This document shows positions 15,640 through 31,199 of a DNA stretch of 64,000 nucleotides, in pieces. The position numbers and the translations under genes were made by a program. Each line of letters begins with the position of its first letter. Position 1 is the first letter of the stretch. Origin of the DNA: Steromphala cineraria (Eukaryota > Mollusca > Gastropoda > Trochida > Trochidae); assembly GCA_916613615.1 (NCBI GenBank), contig OU744732.1, positions 29,150,673 through 29,214,672 on the forward strand. The letters are read 5' to 3'. Below the pieces are notes generated by a model. The model made no database searches, was not told the origin of the DNA, and was given only the letters and a program-made list of their open reading frames with translations.

Positions 15640-16213
15640 ACAAGTGTCCAAAAGAAACGTTACCATACAAATGGCAAGATAACTCAACCCACTGCAGATT
15701 GATACGACTAAACATAGTTTTATAATTTCCTCAGTAGTCAACTCACCTCTATGCAACGTTTCAAAACGTTATCTTTTCATGTTTGCGAGAAACACGCATT
15801 TAAAATAAATATCGATTCGGAATCTCCTTAACTAGGCGAGATAGCAGAGAGAAATTGGACACTTTTGCTTGTTTTGAAACGTTCTAGACCAGTGACGCGT
15901 CAACGAATTTATGTCAAATAAAGTGCATTGTATCAACAAGATTGTATTCTTACCTAAATTCAATACTTTATCAATTTTATAGTGAAATGACAAAAGTTCT
16001 GTGCACAAAACAACTTGAATTTTCGATTTATGCACCCCATGTGCGTTTGAAGAGACACAAAATCAAAAGTATCTTTTCCTGAAGAATGAAAATGTGCATA
16101 CTTCTTTACAAGACATATGCCTGTTAGGCACACTTAAATTCGACTCTGTCAGGTAATATAATTTTGTTTCGGAGGACGTTGAAAACTTGGTATCGTTTCT
16201 TTTGGACATTAGT
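15640..16213. mobile_element. Tc1/mariner-like MITE, diverged copy
   Basis: Begins GTGTCCAAAAGAAACG and ends TTGGTATCGTTTCTTTTGGAC, with internal TCCTTAACTAGGCGAGATAG; this is an older relative of the element at 21715-22291. The corresponding point in the gene 1 spacer lacks it. Confidence 0.55.
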
Positions 16214-16874
16214 TTATAAAAGAGACACAACGACTGTATGCGTTTTGGTGGCTTTCTCATCTTGTATGTATGAACATTCGAAATGAGAGAATATGATAGC
16301 AATAAAATGTCCTCTTCCTCTAACTTATATTTTGTTTTAAGCTACACAATTATTAGTTTTGCCAAGCCGTCTTGGTATAAAAGGTGCATTTCTTTCACGT
16401 TTATGCAGTCGCCGAGCGGGCTGAATTAACATATAGAATGAAAACTCAGTAAAAGGGAAAACATTTCATAATTCTTTTTGTTAGAAAAATTCGACATATG
16501 ATAGTGTGGCCTGTTGAAATATCTTACCATATTGATAAACATAAAAAGGCAACTCCGCAATATAAACCTCAAAAGTGATACTATGATAAGTTACGATAGT
16601 TTCAATCAATTTATCACTTATACTATGAAAAATGTAGATTTTGTAAATAACTTCATAAAACAAAATCGTCCACGCTGACGCTGTATAAAATTACGATTGT
16701 ATTTTTAATAGTACTGAATTTTCACCAAAAATAAATATGATTGCGAAGCCAAAACTACGTAATAAACATTTGATTCAGATATCATTTCTGTTTACATACA
16801 TGTATTGACTTATACTCATCACACCTTGATTTTTCTTGCAAAATAAGGAGTCATCTGGTCGTTGAAATGACATC

Positions 16875-16944
<70 letters not shown>

Positions 16945-17977
16945 TATTTTATTATTGTGTCACGCAGATGTTGCCAGGTAATAACAAACATAGGCGCATA
17001 AAACAACATCTGCCCGGCCTTATAGACCTATGAGACACATAAAATCTTTAAAATCAATATATAGATAAAATACAACATATATATACTAATTTGCACAATG
17101 TATATCTGACAAAAAGTGGGGGATACTATAGGATAAATTATTATAATGACTGCCGTCTCTTAAACATAAACGACACTGAAGCAGCTAGGGGGTGAATTAG
17201 ATTATCACAATTAGATTTGTGGATCTTTTGAGATCAATCAGTTGAGTACACTTCTCGTTGATTCGACGGGTCTTAACAGTGGGCACTGACCATATTTTGC
17301 TATTTTCATTGAGATTGTGTTTGTTTTCTGACTTGGTGACTTTGAAGAATAATTGTCGATTAACTAGTGACTTTTGAGGGCCGATACTAAAGTTTGACCA
17401 GTTGGCTTGAAAGAATGGAATTACCGATATTACACTTACCAATCACCACTTTCGTTCTTCGTGATATTGTAACTTGATGCTTGACATAAAAATTAACATT
17501 TTTATGAATGTAAATATCCAAAAGATGCGAAACGTTATCTAAATAAACCCCCCCTCAATTTTTAAATTATGGTTTTAACATATCATACGATTTTGGCAAC
17601 TCTCAAACTTTTGCTGCTTCTATATATACAAAGCTGCAAAATTTAATTTCAAAAATTTAAAAACAGACCTTTCATATTATTTTGTAACAAACATTGACCG
17701 CATTTCCTGGTTAAGAGTTAATATTAACGATTCAACATTTTTTTCCAGGAGAAACTGCCATGATCAAGTGGTTCTATCTTTCTACGCCAACATTTGGATA
17801 ATGACTCAAGGGTGAAGCTCAAGCCCTGCTTAATTGGTGAGATTGGATTAACAAATTCCTTCGTTAAAAAATTGTTGGCCTTCAATGATACGGTTTTTTT
17901 TGCAAATGTTTGCCTAGCAAGATGCCACCGATCAAGTACATAATACCAATTCTGCGAATACTGTTTAAATGTCCTCA
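16214..17977. other. distal spacer after gene 2
   Basis: No gene. 16240-16560 and 17197-17480 are homologous to 6260-6560 and 7030-7320 in the gene 1 spacer. An (AG)n microsatellite lies at 16877-16941. Confidence 0.55.
16877..16941. repeat. (AG)n microsatellite
   Basis: About 32 AG units. Confidence 0.95.
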
Positions 17978-18297
17978 AAGTACATGAAGTCGAGGATGGA
18001 TATCACTTCCTGTTGCAGTGTCCCTTATATCACAATGAGCGTATCACGTTTATCAAGCCCTACTACTGGAGACGTCCAAGTGTCTACAAAGTTATTGAAT
18101 TATTAACATACTCTAATAAAACACATGTTATCAACATCAGTAAGTATATAAGCAATTGTAATATAAAAAGAAAGAACCACTTGTACATTTCTTTCCCATA
18201 GCCATGTACCCAAACCCTAATTGAATCTGTAACACCGATGAGCGGTCTGAAAGGCCCAAGTCGAAAATAAAGAATATCTGTCTGTCTGTCTGTCTGC
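17978..18297 (+). pseudogene. LINE 3' fragment (C-terminus of RT ORF)
   Basis: The open frame 17978-18201 reads HEVEDGYHFLLQCPLYHNER and continues with a YYWRRPSVYK segment. This is the ED-x-H-FLL-x-CP-x-Y block typical of non-LTR RT C-termini. A short 3' UTR ending in (TCTG)n at 18276-18297 follows. The rest of the element is missing. Confidence 0.65.
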
Positions 18298-18309
18298 CAA
18301 TGCTTCATA

Positions 18310-18385
18310 ACAATAAGCTTAATTAGCATAGCTCACATGTTTGTATTTGTGTAATACAGCGTGACTAATGGCTTCCATTACTTCA
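18310..18385 (+). promoter_or_regulatory. orphan tubulin promoter relic
   Basis: Contains AGCTTAATTAGCATAG, then GTAATACAGCGTGACTAAT as in the active promoters, but diverges before the GGTTAC palindrome and has no TATA box or exon. It sits about 470 bp upstream of the true gene 3 promoter and at the start of the 6-kb duplicated unit. Confidence 0.5.
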
Positions 18386-18780
18386 AATATTCTAATACGA
18401 AGACTAAGATAATCTTGTATTGATTACTCATAACCCCATTGATCTGTTAATATGGTCATTATTGTTTTGTTTTGTTTGTATGTGTTGCTGTCTGTAAATG
18501 TGAAAATAGAAAAACATGCGGAAAGCAAAAAAAATAAATAAATAAACAGTTTCGGAAAAATCCACCTATTTTTTTTAAAAAAAAACCCCGTTAATGCAAA
18601 AGTAAAATCGAAAGAGACCTTTCAAATTCTTGTATCAAAATTGCACTGCAAAGTCTACTTATATCTGGTACAAGTCAATATAATTGAATCAACATATCTG
18701 CTCGAACAAAAAGACAGCTGAACAATAAGCTTACCGGCTAATTAACGTATCCAAATTGTTTGTATATGTTTAATACAGCG

Positions 18781-18861
18781 TGACTAACAAGCTTGGTTAC
18801 TGTAACCATGTAGTGTAGTCCCAGTTACTGCTCTATGTTTGTATATTTGCTGGTATATAAG
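18781..18861 (+). promoter_or_regulatory. core promoter of alpha-tubulin gene 3
   Basis: TGACTAAC at 18781, GGTTACTGTAACC at 18795-18807, TATATAAG at 18854-18861. Confidence 0.8.
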
Positions 18862-18940
18862 TGGACGGGCACCTGCTTCCATATCAAACCTTCTCTTCAG
18901 ATCCTCGCAGTCAACTTGAGAAAGTTTATACACAGCAATC

Positions 18941-20814
<1,874 letters not shown>

Positions 20815-20869
20815 TGGTTTAGAAGTGCTTCACCTTGAAATGTTACCTTTGTTGAAACTGTAGCGACCG

Positions 20870-20875
20870 ATTAAA
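20870..20875 (+). promoter_or_regulatory. polyadenylation signal ATTAAA, gene 3
   Basis: ATTAAA 56 bases after the stop. Genes 3 and 4 share the variant TAGCGACCGATTAAAAAATAC. Confidence 0.65.
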
Positions 20876-20879
20876 AAAT

Positions 20880-21714
20880 ACAAATGCCTATTCAAGTCTT
20901 GGTGTCCATTCATATGTGAACTTCCAAGGCCAGTTTTACTCTTACACCCATATGTAATTATCCATCTTGGATATAATGCGCAATAATTGTATCACAAGAA
21001 TAACTGTCATACTTTTAAGATTTATTATCGAACACAAATCAAACATGAGTATTTCAAATTTCACACTTGAAACCCGGAATTCCTATGTATGAACACTGAA
21101 TCACTGACCTTTGTTTAATCTGTAACGACCCATAAAACTTGCCAAATGTAGTTCTACTTTTCATTCGTTTCATATGGAAGATTAAAGAGACAGTCCTGTT
21201 GGGGTGTTTTTTGTAGAAACGAAATTCAAGAGGACGCAGTGTTGCATTCTGTTCTTTGTCGATTTTTTAAATCTAGAGCATCTTAATTGTTACCCTAACT
21301 CATATATATATTCTAAGAATAAGTGTGAATTAATTATGATATACTCACCTAAAAGTAGTAACAGGGAAGACTCTTGAACCTTGTTTTCACACAAAATACC
21401 TTGATAGGACTGTTCCTTTAAGCAAAATTTGCGGTAAGCGAAAGTAATTTTTTTGTATCCAATTTCACATTTTAGGCACATTATATTTAAAGAATGAAAC
21501 GTATAATTCTAAAGGTGATCACGTAAGATTTATCCAACCTGCTTCTTTTACCTGATCCCTCAATCCCAAGAACGACAGTGCCGTGTGTACTGATCCTTTC
21601 AAATGTTTATAAGTGTATTATTAAGTTTATTTACTCGTCTTCAACTCTTACATTTCAAAGCAGCAATACCCCTCATTTGTAACAAAATCAAGAAACTGAT
21701 GAAAAAAAAATATA
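20880..21714. other. spacer after gene 3, first part
   Basis: No gene. Near-identical to 26880-27710 after gene 4; the two differ by scattered substitutions and small indels. Confidence 0.65.
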
Positions 21715-22291
21715 TACACTCAGGGGCAAAAGAAACGATACCATATAAAATGCATGATAGGTTAATCTACGATTGATAGTTACGGCTGAAACAGGGTTAA
21801 TTCATGTATTCAAGAGCTAACTGAACTCAGTTTTTAATTTCAGTGCTATATCTGTTAACGCTTTAGAAATACAAGCCTTTCAAAAAACGCTGTTAAAAAT
21901 CTCCTTATCTAGACGAGATAGGATAGTTAAAATGGCCCTTTTTCTTGTTTTTAAACCAAAATACAGGCAAAATGCGTGAACAAATTAACTTATACAAATG
22001 TTATTTATATTGATAACATCTTAGATTTTATAGATTTTTATTTTATAATTATTTTATTCCAATTCCAAAAATTATGACCAAAAATAACATCGAAAAAGCT
22101 GTTTTTTGACCCCTCATGTATTTGAACAGTCATACAATTATAAGTATTATACTTTGATGTTTGAAATTGTGAGTACTTCTTCACAACTTCTGTGCCTATC
22201 ACAAGGGCTCGTAGTCGCATTTCATTTACAACAGGATTTTGTTTTGTACTCTTTTGAAAAGTTGGTATCGTTTCTTTTGCCCCTGAGTGTA
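21715..22291. mobile_element. Tc1/mariner-like MITE
   Basis: 577 bp with inverted ends CACTCAGGGGCAAAAGAAAC and GTTTCTTTTGCCCCTGAGTG, flanked by TA. The same point in the gene 4 unit (about 27715-27722) is empty, so the element inserted after the duplication or was lost from the other copy. No transposase; the short ORFs inside are not convincing. Confidence 0.8.
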
Positions 22292-22704
22292 CCCTTTTGT
22301 ATAGCGAAACTATGCTTTACTGTCCTTATCGAGTGAAATTGTTGTCCACATATGATGGTCCATTAAGACTTAGTAATTATACATGAGTTCTTAACATATA
22401 CAGGGACACCTCTTTACTTATTGCAGTCACATTATGCTAAACTTTAAGAAGGCTCTTCTGATCCACTGTTGCTGTGAAATAAGACAATGAAGCGAGTCAG
22501 TTATAAATTAAACAGAATTTTTGAAACTTATGTCATTCAATTCATATCAAATACCAAAAAATGTAATGAAATTCTCGGAGTTGCTTTTAATGCCGGGGAT
22601 TTGAGTTTATAGAATTACAATCTCGTTCCGTAAACGTACATGTACACTTACGTTTAACTATCTGATATTGGTTTATCCTTTGAATTGGTCATTTTTGTTA
22701 CATA

Positions 22705-23069
22705 TTAAAGGGGCAGTAGCACGTTTTTTGATAATTTAATATTTCAAATGTTTCACTGATAATTGTAAGTTAATGCTAAATGTATTATTTTGACAGTGTC
22801 AAAAATCTCTTTTCACAAACCAATCATCCATAGTCAGAGGGAAAAGTATGAAGATTCACATAAAATCCATTGGCGGCCATTTTTGTGTGAACACTTTTAA
22901 TTCATTTTGCGTAAGAAAAAGGAATCGCATGGCTATACTTTACATTATAAATTTGAATTATTACTGCTCCATTGGGTTTCAACACATTGTCTATCAATTG
23001 GAACCATTAATTTTCATTTTCCTGACATCACCTTATATTCCCCCTAAAAACGTGCTACTGCCCCTTTAA
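22705..23069 (-). mobile_element. TTAA MITE family, copy 2
   Basis: Flanked by TTAA on both sides; starts AGGGGCAGTAGCACG and ends CGTGCTACTGCCCCT. Reverse orientation relative to the copy at 43669. The homologous site in the gene 4 unit holds the 28132-34063 insertion instead. Confidence 0.9.
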
Positions 23070-23393
23070 TGTTATATAGGACTTATGATCCATTTACAAA
23101 AGTAGTGCACATTTTCTCTTACAATGTAGTGCAAATATCTTGAATTGTAAGTGGAAATATCTTACAAAATATAATGTCATTTACCCGGTAGTTGTTAAGT
23201 TAGGTGCAAATAGTTGTGAAGATCGTGTTAATATCATTTCATATAAAATTAACTATCATGGAGATTTTTAGTATTGACATAGCGCGCATATCTTTATGTT
23301 CTCTATGAATATTATAATGTATAGAAAGGGAGTTTCTATGACTGTAAAGCATACCAACAATAAAGCTGCAAGGCCATCTTTAGCAATAATGTA

Positions 23394-23651
23394 TACCGTA
23401 TTTCCTCAAATACACGCCGGTGGTAGGGCTGTTTTAAGTAAATACACGCCGGGTCTCGAATAAACGCCGGGTGATGAGTTGAATACTTAATGCTCCCGTA
23501 GTTGAATTGAAATAAAGTATTCTCCCTTTACAGCATCTATACATATATATTTCCTTCTACAAAATAAATAGGCGCCGGGTATCGAATACACGCCGGGGAT
23601 AAAGGGGGTCTGAAAAAATAGACTCCGGGGGCGACTATTGGAAATATGGTA
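23394..23651. mobile_element. MITE with TACCGTATTTCCTC termini, copy 1
   Basis: Left end TACCGTATTTCCTC and right end GGAAATATGGTA, with repeated internal ACACGCCGGG and AAACGCCGGG motifs. The sister copy is at 34385-35105. Confidence 0.7.
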
Positions 23652-24344
23652 TGCAGTCATTTAATGTACATTTAAACAATTCGTTACTCGTAAATAAACC
23701 AAGACGACCGTTATCATTTAGAGTCTTCGCTTGAAGTCCTAACTCATAGGATTAAGTCAAGGGTAAAATACAAAACTACTTAATAGAACAATCAAGGATA
23801 TTTAATTGTTTAGAAGTTATTCCACGAATTGTATTGTCAAGATTCAGTCAAAACGACTGATGCTACTACAGATAAATTTAACAAAGCTTTTAGATCTTAC
23901 TGATGAGAAATATTTGGGTTAAATTAGATAAAAACTTAAAGGTACAGAACAAACCATGATTCAGAAAATTAACTTGAGGCTATCTTAAAAAGCATTTGTA
24001 CAGTATAGCAACTTGTTTACAACATGCGATGTAAATATATATCCTGACCAATTGACGTTTGTCTCCAGTAAAAACTTAAATCAATAGAAGCTTCAGAACT
24101 GCAACTAAAGGAAGAACAGGAAGCAAAGGAGGCAGAGATATTAATTTTGAAGAACAAATTTGATAATAACAACAGAGCAAGAGAGCAACTTTGCCGAAAT
24201 CCTCCACAAAAACATCTTCCATATCCTTATAAACACGCGGTTTTTTCTTAATTGTTTTTATAAATCTAAAAACTACCTCAAGACGACAATCAAACACATA
24301 ATGCAACATATGTGCATTTGCTGTTTGAAACAATAACAATAACA
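23652..24344. other. end of the gene 3 unit; exon-like open frame
   Basis: Non-coding overall, but 24090-24240 on the + strand is open and lysine/glutamate-rich (QLKEEQEAKEAEILILKNKF). A matching stretch at 35829-35997 differs by a 9-base in-frame indel. It could be an exon remnant of an unknown coiled-coil gene or chance; no start, splice pair or partner exon is seen. Confidence 0.35.
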
Positions 24345-24395
24345 ATATTTGTGTAATGCAGCGTGACTAATGTCTTCCATTATTTCAAATATTCT
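24345..24395 (+). promoter_or_regulatory. orphan tubulin promoter relic
   Basis: GTGTAATGCAGCGTGACTAAT matches the distal promoter block. It is the counterpart of 18345-18385 and marks the start of the second 6-kb unit. Confidence 0.45.
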
Positions 24396-24779
24396 AATAC
24401 GAAGACTAAGATAATCTTGTATTGATTACTCATAACCCATTGATCTGTCATTATTGTTTTGTTTTGTTTGTATGTGTTGCTGTCTGTAAATGTGAAAATA
24501 GAAAAAATGCGTAAAGCAAAAAAATAAATAAAAATAAACAGTTTCGGAAAAATCCACCTATTTTTTTTTTTAAAACCCGTTAATGCAAAAGTAAAATCGA
24601 AAGATTACAAAAGAGACCTTTCAAATTCTTGTATCAAAATTGTACTGCAAAGTCTACTTATATCTGGTACAAGTCAATATAATTGAATCAACATATCTGC
24701 TCGAACAAAAAGACAGCTGAACAATAAGCTTACCGGCAAATTAACGTATCCAAATTGTTTGTATATGTTTAATACAGCG

Positions 24780-24860
24780 TGACTAACAAGCTTGGTTACT
24801 GTAACCATGTAGTGTAGTCCCAGTTACTGCTCTATGTTTGTATATTTGCTGGTATATAAG
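24780..24860 (+). promoter_or_regulatory. core promoter of alpha-tubulin gene 4
   Basis: TGACTAAC at 24780, GGTTACTGTAACC at 24794-24806, TATATAAG at 24853-24860. Identical by eye to the gene 3 promoter. Confidence 0.8.
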
Positions 24861-24939
24861 TGGACGGGCACCTGCTTCCATATCAAACCTTCTCTTCAGA
24901 TCCTCGCAGTCAACTTGAGAAAGTTTATACACAGCAATC

Positions 24940-26813
<1,874 letters not shown>

Positions 26814-26868
26814 TGGTTTAGAAGTGCTTCACCTTGAAATGTTACCTTTGTTGAAACTGTAGCGACCG

Positions 26869-26874
26869 ATTAAA
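26869..26874 (+). promoter_or_regulatory. polyadenylation signal ATTAAA, gene 4
   Basis: Same position and context as gene 3. Confidence 0.65.
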
Positions 26875-26879
26875 AAATA

Positions 26880-28131
26880 CAAATGCCTATTCAAGTCTTG
26901 GTGTCCATTCATATGTGAACTTCCAAGGCCAGTTTTACTCTTACATCCATATGTAATTATCCATCTTGGATATAATGCGCAATAATTGTATCACAAGAAT
27001 AACTGTCATACTTTTAAGATTTATTATCGAACACAAATCAAACATGAGTATTTCAAATTTCACACTTGAAACCCGGAATTCCTATGTATGAACACTGAAT
27101 CACTGACCTTTGTTTAATCTGTAACGACCCATAAAACTTGCCAAATGTAGTTCTACTTTTCATTCGTTTCATATGGAAGATTAAAGGGACAGTCCTGTTG
27201 GGGTGTTTTTTTGTAGAAACGAAATTCAAGAGGACGCAGTGTTGCATTCTGTTCTTTGTCGATTTTTAAAATCTAGAGCATCTTAATTGTTACCCTAACT
27301 CATATATATATCTTCTAAGAATAAGTGTGAATTAATTATGTTATACTCATCTAAAAGTAGTAACAGGGAAGACTCTTGAACCTTGTTTCCACATAAAATA
27401 CCTTGATAGGACTGTTCCTAAATAGCAAAATTTGCAGTAAGCGAAAGTCAAAGTTTTGTTTCCAATTTCGCATTTTAGGCACATTATATTTAAATAATGA
27501 AACGTATAATTCTGAAGGTGATCACGTAAGATTTATCCAACCTACTTCTTTTACCTGATCCCTCAATCCCAAGAACGACAGTGCCGTGTGTACTTATCCT
27601 TTCAAATGTTTATAAGCGCATTATTAAGTTTATTTACTCGTCTTCAACTCTTACATTTCAAAGCAGCAATACCCCCTCATTTGTAACAAAATCAAATCAA
27701 GAAACTGATAAAAAAAAAAACCTTTTGTATAGCGAAACTATGATTTACTGTCCTATCGAGTGAAATTGTTGTCCACATATGATGGTCCATTAAGACTAAG
27801 TAATTAAACATGAGTTCTTAACATATACAGGGACACCTCTTTACTTATTGCAGTCACATTATGCTAAATTTTAAGAAGGCTCTTCTGATCCACTGTTGCC
27901 GTGAAGTAAGACAATGAAGCGAGTCAGTTATAAATTAAACAGAATTTTTGAAACTTATGTCATTCAATTCATATCAATACAAAAAAAATTAATGAAATTC
28001 TCGGAGTTGCTTTTAATGCCGGGGATTTGAGTTTATAGAATTACAATCTCGTTCCGTAAACGTACATGTACACTTACGTTTTACTATCTGATATTGGTTT
28101 ATCCTTTGAATTGGTCATTTTTGTTACATAT
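26880..28131. other. spacer after gene 4 up to the large insertion
   Basis: No gene. Colinear with 20880-22704 minus the Tc1-like MITE. The homology stops at CATAT (about 28130), where the composite insertion starts, and resumes at TAATGTTATATAGG (34064). Confidence 0.7.
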
Positions 28132-28420
28132 AGTATGTTTTTGTTTAAACATCATTATTTATACTCACCGTCGATAGTTAACAATATGCCCGATTATCCT
28201 AATCTGTCTAATTCCGACAAACCTTACACAGAGTAAAGACAGAGTTATCGCTGCCCAAACCTGTACTGAAACTCACCACCAGGTGGCTAACCCTACGTCA
28301 TCATTGCTTCTTCTGACGGGCAGAGAACGCCGATCGTACAGAGGGGAGGCCGGGTGGGAGCTAACGATTGTTAACTATCGACGGTGAGTATAAATAATGA
28401 TGTTTAAACAAAAACATACT
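28132..28420. mobile_element. 289-bp TIR element next to the large element
   Basis: Perfect 54-bp inverted ends: 28132-28185 and 28367-28420, starting AGTATGTTTTTGTTTAAAC. The interior, about 28172-28307, is the inverted copy of the right end of the large element (33905-34050). It is therefore a related miniature or a rearranged terminus rather than an independent family. Confidence 0.75.
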
Positions 28421-28643
28421 ATTATTTAATATACTCTCCTCGATAGTTAACAATATGCCCGAATCCCACAGACGGAGGTGGGTACGAGACGGTTAAAGCG
28501 ATATAACTCTGTCTTAACAGAAGAGAGCTGGGGACCAATAAGACGACACCCGGAGTGACCCCCGACGGGGAAACCCCGAACGCCAGAGTGATTACCCTGA
28601 CCCAACCTCGCTAAGCGAGGGGGTCCGCAATCAAGGTCGCCAG

Positions 28644-30220
28644 CTAGAATGGAAAGACAACAGACCGAAACCCCGAGAAGTCCCGAAGGTAGTGGTTGGC
28701 GAACACCGAGTCTGACTTCCAGAAACAGTCAGCCATGATGTCCGCCACCGCAAAGTTGCTGTGGAGGGCCATCGTCGCCGAGATAGCCCTGATCTCGTGC
28801 GGATTAGACCTCGCATGCACGAGGGAGCGAGATCCGCAACCTATTACGCATCTAACCCCGCAGAGCGGAGGTAGATGCTCAGATGTCTTTTGTCTATCTC
28901 CCGAACACTGGCCTGAGAATGAGGGATGAAAAGTCTCCTCCTCCCTTGACGCACTGTCCGGGTTCTCTCGGGGTAGATCCGTAGTGCCCGTACTGGGCAG
29001 AGGAGACAATTCTCCTGTCTGTCGGATCAACACTTCTAGAAATGGACGGTAACGAGAAAGTTCTACCCCTCTCGTCTGCGGTTAGTACCTTACAGATAAA
29101 CTCAGCCGCCAGCCCCAGAGAGGCTGAACCTCCGTCCCTCACATCAAAACACAGGGGGTCCGCATGGAGAACATATAGATACGCAGAGCCCGCAACGGAC
29201 AAGGGAGACGACCCTGCTCGTGGACGGGAAGATTGGCGGCAGTGTGAAGGTCCTCCCGCGTTCGTCGGCGCTTTGGTTCTCGCAGATGAGAACTGGCGCA
29301 AGCCCCAAAATCGTTGAACCTCCTATTCTCACCTCAAACCTGAGCAAATCGGCTTGCAGCGTGTGCAACTAGGATATACAGTCGAACCTCGGATACCCGG
29401 ACTCCGCGCTATCCGGCCGATTTTAGAGTGCATGCTCATGTAAAGAACGTACCCGGAACTCGTGCTCCCGGGCCCAGACGCCGTTTTTCCCCAAACCATG
29501 TCTGTATATTGCACAGGGAATTGATTCAGTTATCCGAAAACGAAAAGCAAGGTCTGAGGATGCTCACAACCAATTAGTACTGTCTTCCACACGACTCGTT
29601 AAGCTAAGTGATAATCCTCACGCTCACTCTAAAGTGAAGCTAACTGATAACCCCCTCGCTCCCACTTCAAGTTGATTGAACAATCAGCTGGTAACGCTTG
29701 TCATTGAGTGCTGTTAATTGACACGTGAGAACAACTTGTCAGTTGTGAAAACATCTTACAGTGAAAACAAGTACCGTCCCCTATACGTTGCCAGGCCTTT
29801 TAGCAGGGGCGAATGGCGAGTCAACCTGCTCAACGCTGACCACATAGCCACCAAGAAGGCGGATTAAAAGGAGAGACGCAGCAGCGCTGTGTCCGTCAGC
29901 GGTTCATGGTACTCAGGTTGAGGAGATTAAGTACCACAGCTAGATCCCATACCTGTTCATTCAAATGAGCCCCTAAAGGATGGAGACCAACCCGGGATCC
30001 TAATTACGAAGGACGGACATACCCATTGAAAAGCGTATAGTTTGCATGTGGAAGACCGCTGAGAAGTCGCCAATCCAGCGACACCATGCATGAGGTAGGA
30101 CTTACGAATACCGGTGAGTGAGATCCCGGTGTCAGATCTTGGAGCGGCCGTTCGGTCCAAGATCTCACACGCATACTTGTCCAGGCCAAGGGGGTAGGGA
30201 GTCCCCCAAGGAGTCAAACG
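28644..30220 (-). pseudogene. tyrosine recombinase (phage-integrase-like) relic
   Basis: C-terminal part: NPHEIRAISATMAL (HxxR box, codons at 28788-28799), then DCFWKSDSVF and NHYLRD, with the candidate nucleophile Tyr at 28689-28691; stop at 28644-28646. Upstream in another frame are RRRLFIPHSQ and DKRHLSIYLRSAG, and in a third VDPTDRRIV and ADERGRTFSLPSIS, so at least two frameshifts separate the blocks. The ADERGRTF block occurs twice (about 29040-29180 and 29228-29365), a local duplication. A pogo-like fragment at about 29380 interrupts the gene. QRSSTCKLYAFQW at about 30020-30060 may be the N-terminal core-binding domain. The HxxR...W...Y order and spacing are those of the family; the mid-domain Arg was not placed with certainty. 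Confidence 0.6.
29380..29530 (+). mobile_element. pogo/Tigger-like fragment (left end)
   Basis: Starts ACAGTCGAACCTCGGATAC and continues CGGACTCCGCGCTATCCGGC, a pogo-type terminus. No matching right terminus was found, so this is a fragment, nested inside the recombinase relic. Confidence 0.5.
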
Positions 30221-30399
30221 CTCCTCGGAAGCGCTTCCGTGCCTGTTGCCTCTCCCACGCTGGGATTCCTTGGGAGTCCTTTTGGGCGAGGGACCAGCAT
30301 TGAAGTCCTTGCGAACCTTGTCTGACCGACCCCCTTCCTGAAAGGAACCCCATATGTTCTAAAATGCGTTGCTGTGCCTACGGAGGAGACCATGCCACC

Positions 30400-30960
30400 T
30401 CCCGCTACTAGGCGGTTGGTGAGCTCTCGTTGGTGGGTCTCCTGACCATGTCGCAGCGTTCCTGCGACCTACCAATCAAAAAAGTGTCGCTGACACTCCT
30501 GAGATATATCTGAGGGAGATTGATGCGGCGTGAGCGATTAATGCCTCCCGTCTCAGGTTGATGACCCCGCTTGGCGAAGACAGTCATGCTGGCGTGACAA
30601 GAGGCCGACAGACACTGGGTGGGCGACTCCTTGGGCTGCCAAGCGACTGACGTCCTCATCCCAGGGGAGGGGGGGGGGGGGATTGGTGGAAGAGTGGAAT
30701 GGGTGGTGACGCGACCGGGAGTCCCGACCTCTGGCGATCGGAGATCACTAGAGGCGGGGGAAGAGGCCCGGCTGTCGAGGAGACCCCTTGTCTCATGATC
30801 CCTTCTTGCTGCCAGGAAGAGACGGTGGAAGAAGAGCAGAAGGAGATACCCGACTCGCCTCTGTCCACCAGCTGGGAGCCTGGAAAGAAAGGCACAGACA
30901 CTTCAGGAGAAGAAGAAAAGGGGAAGAGAAGACATGTGTCTCCTGATCCTACATTGCTTC
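30400..30960 (-). pseudogene. possible RT/RNase H remnant of a DIRS-like element
   Basis: Short segments on the - strand recall the end of DIRS-type polyproteins: GPLPPPLVISD, then MTVFAKRGHQPETG (compare the TVV-Y-x-x-x-GG stretch of RNase H), then YLRSVSDTFLIGRSQ (compare the G-x-x-N-x-x-AD-x-LSR stretch). Frames are broken, and this rests on pattern similarity only. A run of about 13 G lies near 30667-30680. Confidence 0.3.
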
Positions 30961-31199
30961 TAGAGGGACGCTCCCCTGAGTGAGTGCCACGAGCGCGAGG
31001 GGCGGCCAAGCACACAAGGGCACGCTACCCAGATCGGCGGAGTTAAGAGTTAAGAGCGAGGAATACGAGCGCGAGTGCCCGCAGAAGTGAACGTCCAAGG
31101 AAGCACCTACTCGATAGTAGACGCTAATGGAGCGCACACCAATCCGTGATCTGAGCGTCGAGCGTACTACCAAGCCACACGCGTTAATCACTTCCCTGG

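Noticed and set aside
30699..30983. 94-residue + strand ORF in the GC-rich element
   Set aside because: GC-rich DNA gives many chance frames; the - strand shows the recombinase and RNase-H-like traces instead.
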